A DNA stretch of 64,000 nucleotides from Amycolatopsis tucumanensis (GCF_021654135.1 NZ_JAKGSD010000007.1:62001-126000), one strand, 5' to 3'; shown: positions 1 to 12,349, numbered from the stretch's first letter. The notes: generated from the sequence alone by a model not told the origin. Numbers and translations: made by a program.

Positions 1-478
1 CCTCCGTCCCGATCCAGCCCGTCCCGATCACCACCACCCGCGGCGAGCCGGTGAACGCCGACCGCAGGGCGAGCGCGTCGTCGAGGGTCCGCAGCGTGTA
101 GACGCCCGGCAGGTCCACCCCGCGCACCGGCAGCGTCCGCGGCTGCGACCCGGTCGCCAGCAGCAGCCGGTCGTAGGGGTGCCGCCCGCCACGCGCGTCC
201 AGCACCACCCGCGCGCCCAGCTCGACCCGCGTCGCGCTGGTGCCGGAGCGCAGGTCGATGCCGTGCTGCGCGTAGAAGTCCGCGTCCCGCACCCAGTCGG
301 GCTCGTCGCCCTGGCCGAGCAGGACCTTCTTCGACAACGGTGGCAGCTCGTAGGGCGGGTGCGCCTCCGCGCCGAGGACCACCACCTCGCCGTCGTAGCC
401 GTTCTCCCGCAGCGCCGCCGCGGCCGACGCGCCCGCGAGGCCCGCGCCGACGATCACGATCCGCCTGGGCTCGGACAT
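1..478 (-). CDS. NAD(P)/FAD-dependent ferredoxin (rubredoxin) reductase, 3' part cut off by window edge
   Basis: The visible 159 N-terminal residues begin with a dinucleotide-binding fold (GAGLAG at residues 11-16). They continue through the typical FAD-binding pattern of class I pyridine-nucleotide oxidoreductases (PYELPPLSK near residue 44, LLLATGSQPR near residue 113), and a second Rossmann motif (VVVIGTGWIG) starts just at the window edge. In this family these features belong to NADH-dependent reductases that pass electrons to a ferredoxin or rubredoxin serving a P450 or dioxygenase. No partner ferredoxin is visible here. The ATG at 478 follows a GAGGAG ribosome site. The gene points away from the small gene at 612. 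Confidence 0.85.
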   Translation of the reverse strand, partial: MSEPRRIVIVGAGLAGASAAAALRENGYDGEVVVLGAEAHPPYELPPLSKKVLLGQGDEPDWVRDADFYAQHGIDLRSGTSATRVELGARVVLDARGGRHPYDRLLLATGSQPRTLPVRGVDLPGVYTLRTLDDALALRSAFTGSPRVVVIGTGWIGTE

Positions 479-611
479 GGGCCGCTCCTCATCCGTGTGA
501 TCCGTGCCACCCGACGCTACTGCGGACATTTTTTCCGCGCCACCGCGTCACGCCCGCCCCGCTGGGCCGTCCCACTGTCACCTGCAAGACCACCGAAGGA
601 AGGCGACGGAC

Positions 612-812
612 GTGGCGGCTCGAGACGAATGGTCGATCAGCTGCCGGGACCTGGCCGGCAGGCGACGCGACCTGACTGTGTTCGTGAGCAGCGGGCGTGT
701 GGTCCTGGTGGCGCCGCCGGGCGAAGCCGCGGTGCTCGAACCGCTCGACGTCGGCAGGCTGCGCGCCGCGCTGCGCGATGCCGTCGTCGTGGTCGGCGAA
801 CGGTCCCAGTAG
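612..812 (+). CDS. Small hypothetical protein (66 aa)
   Basis: The GTG start at 612 follows a GAAGGA ribosome site; longer readings upstream lack one and give low-complexity sequence. The protein has a short basic middle (AGRRRD), a hydrophobic strand-rich core (LTVFVSSGRVVLVAPPGEAAVLEP) split by one loop, and a helical end. I recognise no family. It is divergent from the reductase at 478, and its stop codon directly abuts the stop of the convergent DUF2961 gene. The frame is probably real because of the ribosome site and the tight fit between neighbours. Confidence 0.55.
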   Translation: MAARDEWSISCRDLAGRRRDLTVFVSSGRVVLVAPPGEAAVLEPLDVGRLRAALRDAVVVVGERSQ

Positions 813-1817
813 TCACTCCAGGTCCGCGACGGCCGCGGCCACGTCGACCGGCGGCACCGGCTGCGCCCGCTCGCACACCGTGAACGCGGCGGCGCAGTAG
901 TCGTCGACGCGTTCGACCAGGCCGCCCCGGTCGGCCCCGATCTGCTGCAGCGTCACCTGCAGGTCGGTGCTGAACATGACCGGGTCGAGCACGTGCCAGC
1001 GGTAGAACCCGACGTACTTCGGGATCGGTCCGCGCCCGGACACCTCCAGCGGCGCGCCCGCGTACAGCCCGGCGTGCGGGCCCATCCCCCACGCCGAGCC
1101 GACGTAGTCCTCCAGCCCGGTCCCGCAGATCGTGGGGAACTCGCGGTCGCCGTCGCGGTAGACCTTCACCTCGCCCTCGCCGTACCACTGGCCGCCGTCG
1201 ATCGGCCGCACCCCGCCGACCCAGCCGAGGAACCGGCCCGGCCCGCGCAGCCCCTCGGTCACCACGAAGTCCCGCTTCGACACCGTCGGGTTCTCCCGGC
1301 GGAAGCCCACGTGCAGCCGCCCGGACGCGGATTCGCCGAGCGTGTAGTCGATCTGGAAGTACAGGACGATCGGGTCCGGGTTGCCGTTGACGAGATCGAC
1401 GTGGATGCGTTCGCCGAAGGCCATCGGCACGTAGCTGTTGAAGCCGCGGGCCTCGGGCATGCTGGTCAGCGCGCTGGAGTAGGCGACGGGACGGCCGTGC
1501 GGCGAGCCGAAGAAGTCCAGGCACGGCACGGACACGCTGGGGTAGGACAGACCGCCGTAGCGGACTTCGAGGTAGACGGCGCGCATGCGGGCCGGCCGGT
1601 CGGGCGGGAACGTCATCCAGATGTGCCGGATCGTCCCAGGCCCGGCGAGGTCGGCGAGGGTGACGCGCTCGCCGCCCTCGATCACCCGGCTGGGAGCGCC
1701 CTTGCGGCCGCCTCCGGCGCGGCCGCCGGCGCCGCGCTCCCCGGTGGGGTTCTCGAACGTGACCGCCCGCGAGTCGAGCACGGGCGTGACGCGAGTCAGA
1801 TCCGTGACGTCGAACAC
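813..1817 (-). CDS. DUF2961 family protein (GH172-like)
   Basis: This 334-residue protein matches the DUF2961 fold, a family now linked to glycoside hydrolase family 172. Signs are an N-terminal TFENPTGERGAGGR segment, IRHIWMTFP near residue 65, and the hallmark ICGTGLEDYVGSAWG near residue 230. Characterised relatives include difructose-dianhydride hydrolases and alpha-arabinofuranosidases; the substrate here cannot be read from sequence. No signal peptide is visible, so it is probably cytoplasmic. The start at 1817 lies 59 bases from the divergent iron-regulated ABC gene, so the two may share regulatory DNA. Confidence 0.8.
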   Translation of the reverse strand: MFDVTDLTRVTPVLDSRAVTFENPTGERGAGGRAGGGRKGAPSRVIEGGERVTLADLAGPGTIRHIWMTFPPDRPARMRAVYLEVRYGGLSYPSVSVPCLDFFGSPHGRPVAYSSALTSMPEARGFNSYVPMAFGERIHVDLVNGNPDPIVLYFQIDYTLGESASGRLHVGFRRENPTVSKRDFVVTEGLRGPGRFLGWVGGVRPIDGGQWYGEGEVKVYRDGDREFPTICGTGLEDYVGSAWGMGPHAGLYAGAPLEVSGRGPIPKYVGFYRWHVLDPVMFSTDLQVTLQQIGADRGGLVERVDDYCAAAFTVCERAQPVPPVDVAAAVADLE

Positions 1818-1857
1818 CCTGTCAACGTAGGCATGATCCGTACCGTTCGCCAGACTT

Positions 1858-1876
1858 GTAGGTTAGCCTAACCTCT
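1858..1876 (+). promoter_or_regulatory. IdeR/DtxR iron box over a leaderless promoter
   Basis: The sequence GTAGGTTAGCCTAACCTCT matches the DtxR/IdeR operator consensus TTAGGTTAGCCTAACCTAA at 16 of 19 positions, including the whole inner 15-base palindrome. It ends one base before the ATG at 1877. A -10-like hexamer TAGCCT (1864-1869) sits inside it, 7 bases before the ATG. Bound repressor would therefore cover the -10 and the start of a leaderless mRNA. Iron-dependent repression of the ABC gene is inferred. Confidence 0.85.
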
Positions 1877-2698
1877 ATGGCCCAGACCGTGGATCTTGTC
1901 GCCGAGCCGACCACCAGCACCCGGCTGCACGGTGACGGCCTGACGTTGGGGTACGACGGCCGGGTCGTCGCCGAAGGGCTCTCGGTCACCATCCCGGACC
2001 AGTCGTTCACCGTCATCGTCGGGCCGAACGCGTGCGGCAAGTCCACGCTGCTGCGTGCGCTGAGCAGGCTGCTCAAGCCGCGGCAGGGCATGGTCTACCT
2101 GGACGGCGAGGTCATCACGTCGCTGCCGGCCAAGCAGGTCGCCCGCAAGCTGGGCCTGCTGCCGCAGAGCTCGATCGCGCCGGACGGCATCACGGTCGCC
2201 GACCTGGTGTCCCGCGGCCGGTACCCGCACCAGCGGCTGCTGCGCCAGTGGTCCCGCGAGGACGCCGACGTGGTCGAGCGGTCGATGGCCGCGACCGGCG
2301 TGTCCGAACTGGCCGACCGCATGGTCGACGAGCTGTCCGGCGGGCAGCGGCAGCGCGTGTGGCTGGCGATGGCGCTCGCGCAGGAGACCGAGCTGCTCCT
2401 GCTGGACGAGCCGACCACGTTCCTGGACATCGCGCACCAGATGGACATCCTCGACCTGTGCGCGAAGCTGCACGCGGAGCAGGGCCGCACGCTGGTCGCG
2501 GTGCTGCACGACCTCAACCACGCGGCCCGCTACGCCACGCACCTGATCGCCATGCGCGGCGGCGAGGTCCTCGCGACCGGCACGCCGGAGGAGGTCGTCA
2601 CCGCCGAGCGCGTCGAGGAGATCTTCGACCTGCCGTGCTCGGTGATCCCGGACCCGGAGACCGGAACTCCGTTGGTCATCCCGAAGGCGCGCCGGTAG
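1877..2698 (+). CDS. Siderophore/iron ABC transporter ATP-binding protein
   Basis: The 273-residue protein is a complete FepC/FecE-type ATPase. It has Walker A GPNACGKST at residues 49-57, signature LSGGQ near residue 157, Walker B LLLLDEPTT near 175, and the H-loop AVLHDLNHA, with spacing typical of iron-siderophore and cobalamin importers. No permease or binding-protein gene lies beside it, so it must work with components encoded elsewhere. There is no ribosome site upstream; the iron box runs up to the ATG, pointing to leaderless translation. The methyltransferase at 2710 follows by 11 bases and may be co-transcribed. Confidence 0.93.
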   Translation: MAQTVDLVAEPTTSTRLHGDGLTLGYDGRVVAEGLSVTIPDQSFTVIVGPNACGKSTLLRALSRLLKPRQGMVYLDGEVITSLPAKQVARKLGLLPQSSIAPDGITVADLVSRGRYPHQRLLRQWSREDADVVERSMAATGVSELADRMVDELSGGQRQRVWLAMALAQETELLLLDEPTTFLDIAHQMDILDLCAKLHAEQGRTLVAVLHDLNHAARYATHLIAMRGGEVLATGTPEEVVTAERVEEIFDLPCSVIPDPETGTPLVIPKARR

Positions 2699-2709
2699 TT
2701 TCGGCTCTT

Positions 2710-3366
2710 GTGAGCCAGGACGTGTGGAGCGCGGTCGACGACTACGTCGGCCGGACGCTCATCCCAGCCGACCCGGTGCTCGACGACGTGCGAGCGGCCA
2801 CGGCCGACGCCGGGCTGCCCCCGATCGCGGTGTCCCCGGCGCAGGGCAAGCTGCTGCACCTGCTGGCGCGGATGCACGGCGCCCGCTCGATCCTGGAGAT
2901 CGGGACCCTCGGCGCGTACAGCACGATCTGGCTGGCGCGTGCGCTGCCGCCGGACGGCAGGCTGGTGACGCTGGAGGCGGACCGCAAGCACGCGCAGGTG
3001 GCGGAGAACAACCTCGACGCGGCCGGGTTCGGCGAGGTCGTCGAGGTCAAGGTCGGCAAGGCGCTGGACACGCTGCCCTCTGTCGAGGGGCCGTTCGACC
3101 TGATCTTCATCGACGCGGACAAGCCGAACAACCCGGAGTACTTCCGGTGGGCGCTGCGGTTGTCCCGGCCGGGCTCGGTGATCATCGTCGACAACGTGGT
3201 GCGGGACGGCGCGCTCGCCGACGCCGGCAGCACGGACCCCGCGATCGTCGCGACCCGCGAGATGCACGAGCTGATCGCCGCCGAACCGCGGGTCGAGGCC
3301 ACCGTGGTGCAGACCGTCGGCCAGAAGGGCTACGACGGGTTCACGCTCGCGCTGGTGACGGAGTGA
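2710..3366 (+). CDS. O-methyltransferase, catechol/caffeoyl-CoA type
   Basis: This 218-residue class I SAM-dependent methyltransferase carries the SAM-binding motif ILEIGTLGAYSTIWLARA near residue 60. It also has the metal-binding motif LIFIDADKPNN near residue 135, with VDNVVRDG near residue 160, as in cation-dependent O-methyltransferase family 3 enzymes acting on catechols. The GTG at 2710 is chosen because the protein then begins like its family. It lies 11 bases after the iron-regulated ATPase, and its stop overlaps the next start (GTGA). Catechol substrates would fit an iron-linked locus, but that is inference. Confidence 0.85.
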   Translation: MSQDVWSAVDDYVGRTLIPADPVLDDVRAATADAGLPPIAVSPAQGKLLHLLARMHGARSILEIGTLGAYSTIWLARALPPDGRLVTLEADRKHAQVAENNLDAAGFGEVVEVKVGKALDTLPSVEGPFDLIFIDADKPNNPEYFRWALRLSRPGSVIIVDNVVRDGALADAGSTDPAIVATREMHELIAAEPRVEATVVQTVGQKGYDGFTLALVTE

Positions 3367-3752
3367 TCGACAAGGTCGCCTGGCTGCGGGTGGAGTCCGG
3401 CCGCGTGCTGGCGGCGCGCTCGCACGGCAAGTCGGCCTGGTACCTGCCGGGTGGCAAGCGCGAGCCCGGTGAGAGCGACGTGGCGACACTGGTGCGCGAG
3501 GTCGCCGAGGAGCTGTCGGTGTCGATCGACCCGGCGACCGCGGTGCACACCGCGACGATCGAGGCGCCCGCCGACGGGCAGGCGCAGCTGCTGCGGATGA
3601 CCTGCTACACCGCGGACTACCGGGGCACGATCACGCCGTCCGCCGAGATCGCGGAGGTGGCCTGGCTCGGTTACGCCGACCGCCACCGCGGATCCCGCGC
3701 GTTCCAGCAGGTGTTCGAGGAGCTGCGCCGCCGCGGGGAGCTCACCGCGTAG
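3363..3752 (+). CDS. Nudix hydrolase
   Basis: A 129-residue single-domain Nudix protein. The Nudix box runs from about residue 23 (GKREPGE, then REVAEELSV). All catalytic acidic residues are present, but the usual glycine after EEx is serine. The family removes nucleoside-diphosphate-linked moieties, often in housecleaning. The GTG start overlaps the stop of the methyltransferase by four bases, implying translational coupling. Its last 11 bases overlap the convergent PBP-like gene. Substrate unknown. Confidence 0.85.
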   Translation: MIDKVAWLRVESGRVLAARSHGKSAWYLPGGKREPGESDVATLVREVAEELSVSIDPATAVHTATIEAPADGQAQLLRMTCYTADYRGTITPSAEIAEVAWLGYADRHRGSRAFQQVFEELRRRGELTA

Positions 3753-5358
3753 CCAGCTCCGGCGACATCACCTCGCGCCAGATGTCCGACGGCAGGGTGG
3801 CGCCGGTCAGGGGCACGCCGTCGCGGTCGGCGCGCGGGCGTTCCTCGTCGCCGCCGACCCACACCAGCGTGGCCATCGACGAGCTCGCGCCCGCCATCCA
3901 CGCGTCGGACGTGCCGTACTCGCCCGGCACGCCGCCGGCCAGCAGGGCCGCCTCGCGAGGCAGCGCGGGCACCGGCGTGGTGTCCTGGCGCCACACCACC
4001 TCGTCGCCGCGCCGCAGCTCCGCCACGAAGTGCGGCGCCACCCGCAGACCGCCGCTCGCGAAGGTCGCGAACACGCCGGCCAGGTCCAGCGGCCGCAACC
4101 GGTAGGTGCCCTCGGCGATGGTCGACGCGATCCGCACCCCGTCGGGCGCGGTCAGGGTCCGGGCGCCGTCGAGGAACTCCGGGATCCCGGCGTCGTAGGC
4201 AGCCTGCCGGATCTTCGGGCCCGTCACCACGGGCGGGTCGTCGGCGCGGGCGCGGAACTCGGCCAGCTGCACGATCGGCCGGAACGCCGAGCCCGGGCGG
4301 CGCGGGGTCACGGCGTAGTCCGTCACGCCCCAGTTCCCGCCCGCGTACGCGGTGACGCCGCCGTCGCCCGGCCGCACGGACACCACCGCCGCCCGCAGCT
4401 CCGCGGGTTCGCCCGCGAGCCGGTCGCGCACCGCGCGCTCCGCACGGTTCTGCGCGTCGCGGTCGAGCGTCAGGCGCACCGTCAGGCCCTCGCGGCGCAG
4501 CCGTTCCAGCGGCCACCCCCGCGCCTCCAGCTCGGTGAGCACCTGCTGGCGAATGTGGTAGTCGCTGTAGGAGGTCCGCCCGGCCCGCGTCTCGTCCGGG
4601 TCCAGGACCTGCGGATACGCCATGCCGGACCGGTCGGCCGGCGAGACGTACCCGCGCTCGGCCAGCTTGTCCGCGGCGTAGGCCCAGCGCCGCGCGGCCT
4701 GCTCGGGCCCCACCGTCGCCGGGTCGTGCCCGTACGGCGCCTGCAGCATCCCGGCCAGGAACGCGGCCTCGCTCCACGAGATGTCCGCCAGCTGCTTGCC
4801 GAAGTAGGCCTGCGCCGCGGCGGCCGGGCCGTGCGTGTTGCGGCCGAAGGAGATGATGTTGACGTAGCTTTCGAAGATCTGTTCCTTGCTCAGCCGGTCG
4901 GTGATCTTCGTGGCGAGCACCAGCTCCTTGAACTTGCGGAACAGCGTCGCGTCGTCCTCGCCGGTGGAGTTCTTGATGTACTGCTGCGTGATTCCCGACC
5001 CGCCGCCGACGCCGGTCACCATCGCACGCGCGATCCCCGTCGGCTCGAACCCGCCGTTGGTCCAGAACGTCGGGTCCTCGACGGCGACGATCGCGTCGAC
5101 CAGCTTGCGCGGGATCTCCTCGTACGGGGTGAAGGTGCGGTCGCCGTCCGGCGGCACGACCCGCATCAGCTCGGTGCCGTCGGTGTACTGGACCACGACC
5201 GTCTTGTCGAGCTCGGCCAGCACCTCCTGCGGGCTGCGCACGTCCCACACCAGGTAGCCGATCGCGAACGCGATCGCCGGCACCCCGACGACGAGCCCGG
5301 CCAGCACGTACGCGACCCGCCGGACCCGTCGCCACACCCGCCTGCGTTTGTTCTCCAC
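3742..5358 (-). CDS. PBP-like membrane transglycosylase (GT51) with degenerate transpeptidase domain
   Basis: About 538 residues: a basic N-terminus, one membrane segment (about residues 12-34), then a GT51 peptidoglycan glycosyltransferase domain with its motifs intact (VEDPTFW, GGSGITQQYIKNS, RKFKE, KEQIFESYVN). The C-terminal half resembles a penicillin-binding domain, but the catalytic SxxK is SAFR (residues 357-360), no SxN is found, and the KTG position reads EYG (480-482). So it probably polymerises glycan strands but does not cross-link them. The start is uncertain: GTG at 5358 is used, and an in-frame TTG lies at 5367. It follows gcvT by about 23 bases on the same strand. Confidence 0.85.
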   Translation of the reverse strand: MENKRRRVWRRVRRVAYVLAGLVVGVPAIAFAIGYLVWDVRSPQEVLAELDKTVVVQYTDGTELMRVVPPDGDRTFTPYEEIPRKLVDAIVAVEDPTFWTNGGFEPTGIARAMVTGVGGGSGITQQYIKNSTGEDDATLFRKFKELVLATKITDRLSKEQIFESYVNIISFGRNTHGPAAAAQAYFGKQLADISWSEAAFLAGMLQAPYGHDPATVGPEQAARRWAYAADKLAERGYVSPADRSGMAYPQVLDPDETRAGRTSYSDYHIRQQVLTELEARGWPLERLRREGLTVRLTLDRDAQNRAERAVRDRLAGEPAELRAAVVSVRPGDGGVTAYAGGNWGVTDYAVTPRRPGSAFRPIVQLAEFRARADDPPVVTGPKIRQAAYDAGIPEFLDGARTLTAPDGVRIASTIAEGTYRLRPLDLAGVFATFASGGLRVAPHFVAELRRGDEVVWRQDTTPVPALPREAALLAGGVPGEYGTSDAWMAGASSSMATLVWVGGDEERPRADRDGVPLTGATLPSDIWREVMSPELATR

Positions 5359-5381
5359 ACACCACAAACGCGGTCAGGAAG

Positions 5382-6467
<1,086 letters not shown>

Positions 6468-6469
6468 GG

Positions 6470-9292
<2,823 letters not shown>

Positions 9293-9321
9293 CGGGAGCT
9301 CCTCATCTACGGGTGCGGGAA

Positions 9322-9503
9322 CTCCCCCTCTGTCATCGGCACCTGAGAGTTTCACCGCGCTCGCGGCTTTCACCTTGGGTGAGACGCGACGGCGCGCGCC
9401 TGCTTTCCAGAGTGGCCTGGCGCGGAGCGGTAACTGGTACCTGAGAGATTGGCGGGGAAGTTGCTCCTTCGGCGCCCCAGGGCTGACCTGGGGACTCTCC
9501 CGC
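9322..9503 (-). promoter_or_regulatory. Tandem glycine riboswitch upstream of gcvPT
   Basis: On the minus strand the leader contains two glycine-aptamer units in series. The first runs from GGGAGAGTCC (about 9500) through GCGCCGAAGGAGCAA and ATCTCTCAGGTACC. The second runs from CCACTCTGGAAAG through CACCCAAGGTGAAAG and AACTCTCAGGTGCC to GACAGAGGGGGAG (about 9322). This core pattern is that of the gcvT RNA class, which normally turns on glycine cleavage genes when glycine is plentiful. The last conserved block ends about 30 bases before the gcvP ATG. No clear terminator hairpin is seen, so control could act on translation. Confidence 0.93.
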
Positions 9504-9545
9504 TCCGGCTCGTGACGGCCTGCTGTTCAGTTGTCCGGCTTCAGT

Positions 9546-10310
9546 CTACAGCGGGGTAACGTACGCGCCCGAGATACCGCCGTCCACCAGGAACTGCGAC
9601 GCCGTGATGAACGACGCATCGTCGCTGGCCAGGAAGGCCACGGCGGCGGCGATCTCCTCCGGCTCGGCGAAGCGGCCCAGCGGCACGTGCACCAGGCGTC
9701 GCGCGGCCCGCTCGGGGTCCTTGGCGAACAGCTCACGCAGCAGCGGCGTGTTCACCGGACCGGGGCACAGCGCGTTGACGCGGATGCCCTCGCGGGCGAA
9801 CTGGACGCCCAGCTCGCGGGTCATCGCCAGCACGCCGCCCTTGGACGCGGTGTAGGAGATCTGCGAGGTCGCGGCGCCCATCACCGCCACGAACGAAGCG
9901 GTGTTGACGATCGAGCCCTTGCCCTGCCGCCGCATGTGCGGGATGGCGTACTTGCAGCACAGGTACACCGAGGTCAGGTTGACCTGCTGGACCTTCTGCC
10001 AGGCGTCGACACCGGTGGTGAGGATCGAGTCGTCCTCCGGCGGGGAGATGCCGGCGTTGTTGAACGCGACGTCGAGGGAGCCGAAGCGGTCGACCGCGGT
10101 CTGGAAGAGGGCCTCGACCTGCTCCTCGCTGGTCACGTCGGTGGGGACGAACTCGCCGCCGACCTCGGCGGCCGCCTTCTTTCCCGCGTCGGCGTCGATG
10201 TCGGCGACCACCACCTTCGCGCCCTCGCTCGCCAGGCGGCGGGCGGTCGCCAGGCCGATCCCGCTGCCGCCGCCGGTGATCACGACGACCCGGCCGTCGA
10301 ACCGCTGCAT
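9546..10310 (-). CDS. SDR-family NAD(P)-dependent oxidoreductase
   Basis: A 254-residue classical short-chain dehydrogenase. It has the cofactor motif TGGGSGIG at residues 12-19, NNAG near residue 89, catalytic YTASK near 155, and the ending LVDGGISGAYVTPL usual for FabG-like enzymes. It is the last gene of a four-gene operon (glutamine-synthetase-like, PuuD, aldehyde dehydrogenase, SDR), starting directly after the aldehyde dehydrogenase stop. Context suggests oxidation or reduction of an alcohol, ketone or aldehyde made during amine breakdown; the substrate is unknown. Confidence 0.9.
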   Translation of the reverse strand: MQRFDGRVVVITGGGSGIGLATARRLASEGAKVVVADIDADAGKKAAAEVGGEFVPTDVTSEEQVEALFQTAVDRFGSLDVAFNNAGISPPEDDSILTTGVDAWQKVQQVNLTSVYLCCKYAIPHMRRQGKGSIVNTASFVAVMGAATSQISYTASKGGVLAMTRELGVQFAREGIRVNALCPGPVNTPLLRELFAKDPERAARRLVHVPLGRFAEPEEIAAAVAFLASDDASFITASQFLVDGGISGAYVTPL

Positions 10311-11657
10311 CTATTCCTCCGTGCTGATGAAGACGTTCTTGACGTCGGTGAACGCGTGCAGTGCGTCCGGGCCCAGCTCGCGGCCGAGACCGGACTGCTT
10401 GAAGCCGCCGAAGGGCGTCCAGTACCGCACCGACGAGTGCGAGTTGACCGACAGGTTGCCCGCCTCGACGGCGCGGGACACGCGCAGAGCCCGGCCCACG
10501 TCGCGGGTCCAGATCGAGCCGGACAACCCGAAGGTGGTGTCGTTCGCGATGCGCACCGCGTCCGCCTCGTCACGGAACGGCACCACCGCGACGACCGGGC
10601 CGAAGACCTCCTCGGTCAGCAGGCGCTCGCCCGGCTTCGTCACGACCGTGGGCGGGAACCAGAAGCCCGGGCCGTCGGGTGCGCTGCCGCGGATGGCGAC
10701 CTCGGCGTCGTCGAGGTAGGAGGCGACCTTTTCGCGGTGCTCGGCCGAGATCAGCGGGCCCATCTCGGACTTCTCGTCGCCGGGGTCGCCGACGACGAGG
10801 TTCCGCACGGCGGGCTCCAGCAACTCCAGGAACCGGTCGTAGACGGTGTCCTGGACGAGGATGCGGGAGCGGGCGCAGCAGTCCTGGCCCGCGTTGTCGA
10901 ACACGCCGTAGGGCGCGGTGGCGGCGGCCTTCTCCAGGTCGGCGTCGGCGAAGACGATGTTCGCGCTCTTGCCGCCCAGCTCCAGCGTCACGCGCTTGAC
11001 CTGCTCGGCGCAGCCTGCCATGACCTGCTTGCCGACCGCGGTGGACCCGGTGAAGACCACCTTGCGCACGTCCGGATGGGTGACGAACCGCTGCCCGACG
11101 ACCGGGCCCGCGCCGGCCACGACCTGGAAGACGCCCTCAGGGATCCCGGCGTCGCGGGCCAGCTCGGCGAGGCGGAGCGCGGTGAGCGGGGTCAGTTCGG
11201 CGGGTTTGAGGACGACGGTGTTGCCGGCGGCGAGGGCGGGCGCGAGGCCCCAACCCGCTATCGGCATCGGGAAGTTCCACGGCACGATCAGGCCGACCAC
11301 GCCCAGCGGCTCGTGGAAGGTGACGTCCAGCCCGCCCGCGACGGGGATCTGCTGCCCGAGCAGGCGTTCCGGCGCGGCGGCGTAGTAGTGCAGCACGTCA
11401 CGGACGTTGCCGGCCTCCCAGCGGGCGTTGCCGATGGTGTGGCCGGAATTGCGCACCTCCAGGCGCGCGAGGTTCTCCAGGTCGCCGTCGACGGCTTCGG
11501 CGAAGCGGCGCAGCAGGCGGGCGCGGTCGCCGGGGGCGGTGTCCCGCCACGCGGGGAACGCCTTGCGCGCCTTCGCGATCGCGGTGTCGGCTTCCTCTTC
11601 CGTGGCCAGCGGGACGTCGGTGATGACGTCCTCGGTGGCCGGGTCGATCACCTGCAC
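10311..11657 (-). CDS. NAD(P)-dependent aldehyde dehydrogenase
   Basis: A 448-residue ALDH-superfamily enzyme with the N-terminal PATEDVI pattern, PWNFP near residue 125, FTGSTAVG, the catalytic glutamate in LELGGKS, the catalytic cysteine in GQDCCARSR, and PFGGFKQSGLGRE near the C-terminus. The GTG at 11657 is chosen because a GGAGG site precedes it; it overlaps the end of the PuuD gene by 10 bases. Next to a glutamine-synthetase-like ligase and a PuuD hydrolase, it probably oxidises a gamma-glutamylated aminoaldehyde, as PuuC does, though a free aldehyde is possible. Confidence 0.93.
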   Translation of the reverse strand: MQVIDPATEDVITDVPLATEEEADTAIAKARKAFPAWRDTAPGDRARLLRRFAEAVDGDLENLARLEVRNSGHTIGNARWEAGNVRDVLHYYAAAPERLLGQQIPVAGGLDVTFHEPLGVVGLIVPWNFPMPIAGWGLAPALAAGNTVVLKPAELTPLTALRLAELARDAGIPEGVFQVVAGAGPVVGQRFVTHPDVRKVVFTGSTAVGKQVMAGCAEQVKRVTLELGGKSANIVFADADLEKAAATAPYGVFDNAGQDCCARSRILVQDTVYDRFLELLEPAVRNLVVGDPGDEKSEMGPLISAEHREKVASYLDDAEVAIRGSAPDGPGFWFPPTVVTKPGERLLTEEVFGPVVAVVPFRDEADAVRIANDTTFGLSGSIWTRDVGRALRVSRAVEAGNLSVNSHSSVRYWTPFGGFKQSGLGRELGPDALHAFTDVKNVFISTEE

Positions 11658-12349
11658 GCCGCCTCCACCAACGCCGCGAACAACCGGGTCTCCTGCGTGT
11701 CTTCTTCCGGGTGCCACTGCACGCCGACCACGAACCCCGCGCCCGGCAGCTCGACGGCTTCGATCGTGCCGTCCGCGGCGTGGCCGACGGCGCGCAGGCC
11801 GTCACCGAGCCGGTCGACGGCCTGGTGGTGGTAGCACTGGCACTTCGCGTCGGCGCCGAGGATGCCCGCGATCCGGCTGCCTTCGGCCAGGGTGACGTGC
11901 GTCGGGCCGTAGACGCCCGGCGACGGCTGGTGCCCGGTGTGGCCGACGCGGTCCGGCAGGTGCTGGATCAGGCTGCCGCCGAGGGCGACGTTGAGGACCT
12001 GCATGCCGCGGCACACGCCGAGCACCGGCAGACCTCGGTCGAGGGCGGCGCGTGCGAGGGCGAACTCGGCGTCGTCGCGTTCGGGACGGGTGACGGTCTT
12101 GTCCCCGGGCTCCTGGCCGTAGCGGGCGGGCTCGACGTCCGCCCCGCCGGTGAGGACCAGGGCGTCCACAGCGGACAGTGCTTGCGTGTCCCCGGTTGGG
12201 AGCAGGACCGGGATGCCACCGGCGTTGCTTGTCGCGTCCACATAGGAACGCGGGAGGAGTGCGGCGCCGGTGTGCCAGACGCCCCAGCTCGCCTTTTCCG
12301 TGTAGGTGGTCAGCCCGATGACCGGTTTTTCAGAGGCGTTCGAACCCAC
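11648..12349 (-). CDS. puuD: Gamma-glutamyl-gamma-aminobutyrate hydrolase family (class I amidotransferase, PuuD-like)
   Basis: This 233-residue protein is a free-standing class I glutamine-amidotransferase domain. It has the nucleophile in GVCRGMQ, the catalytic histidine in WHPEED and the glycine-rich LTGGADVEPARYG. In PuuD relatives it cuts the gamma-glutamyl bond after amine oxidation. The GTG at 12349 is chosen: it sits inside the end of the upstream synthetase gene (20-base overlap) with GGGAGC before it, which implies translational coupling. An in-frame ATG at 12379 would add ten residues. Confidence 0.88.
   Translation of the reverse strand: MGSNASEKPVIGLTTYTEKASWGVWHTGAALLPRSYVDATSNAGGIPVLLPTGDTQALSAVDALVLTGGADVEPARYGQEPGDKTVTRPERDDAEFALARAALDRGLPVLGVCRGMQVLNVALGGSLIQHLPDRVGHTGHQPSPGVYGPTHVTLAEGSRIAGILGADAKCQCYHHQAVDRLGDGLRAVGHAADGTIEAVELPGAGFVVGVQWHPEEDTQETRLFAALVEAACR

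Noticed and set aside
637-1524. Minus-strand frame of 295 codons over the DUF2961 gene
   Set aside because: It is a shifted frame of that gene, Arg/Pro/Ala-rich, with no start signal.
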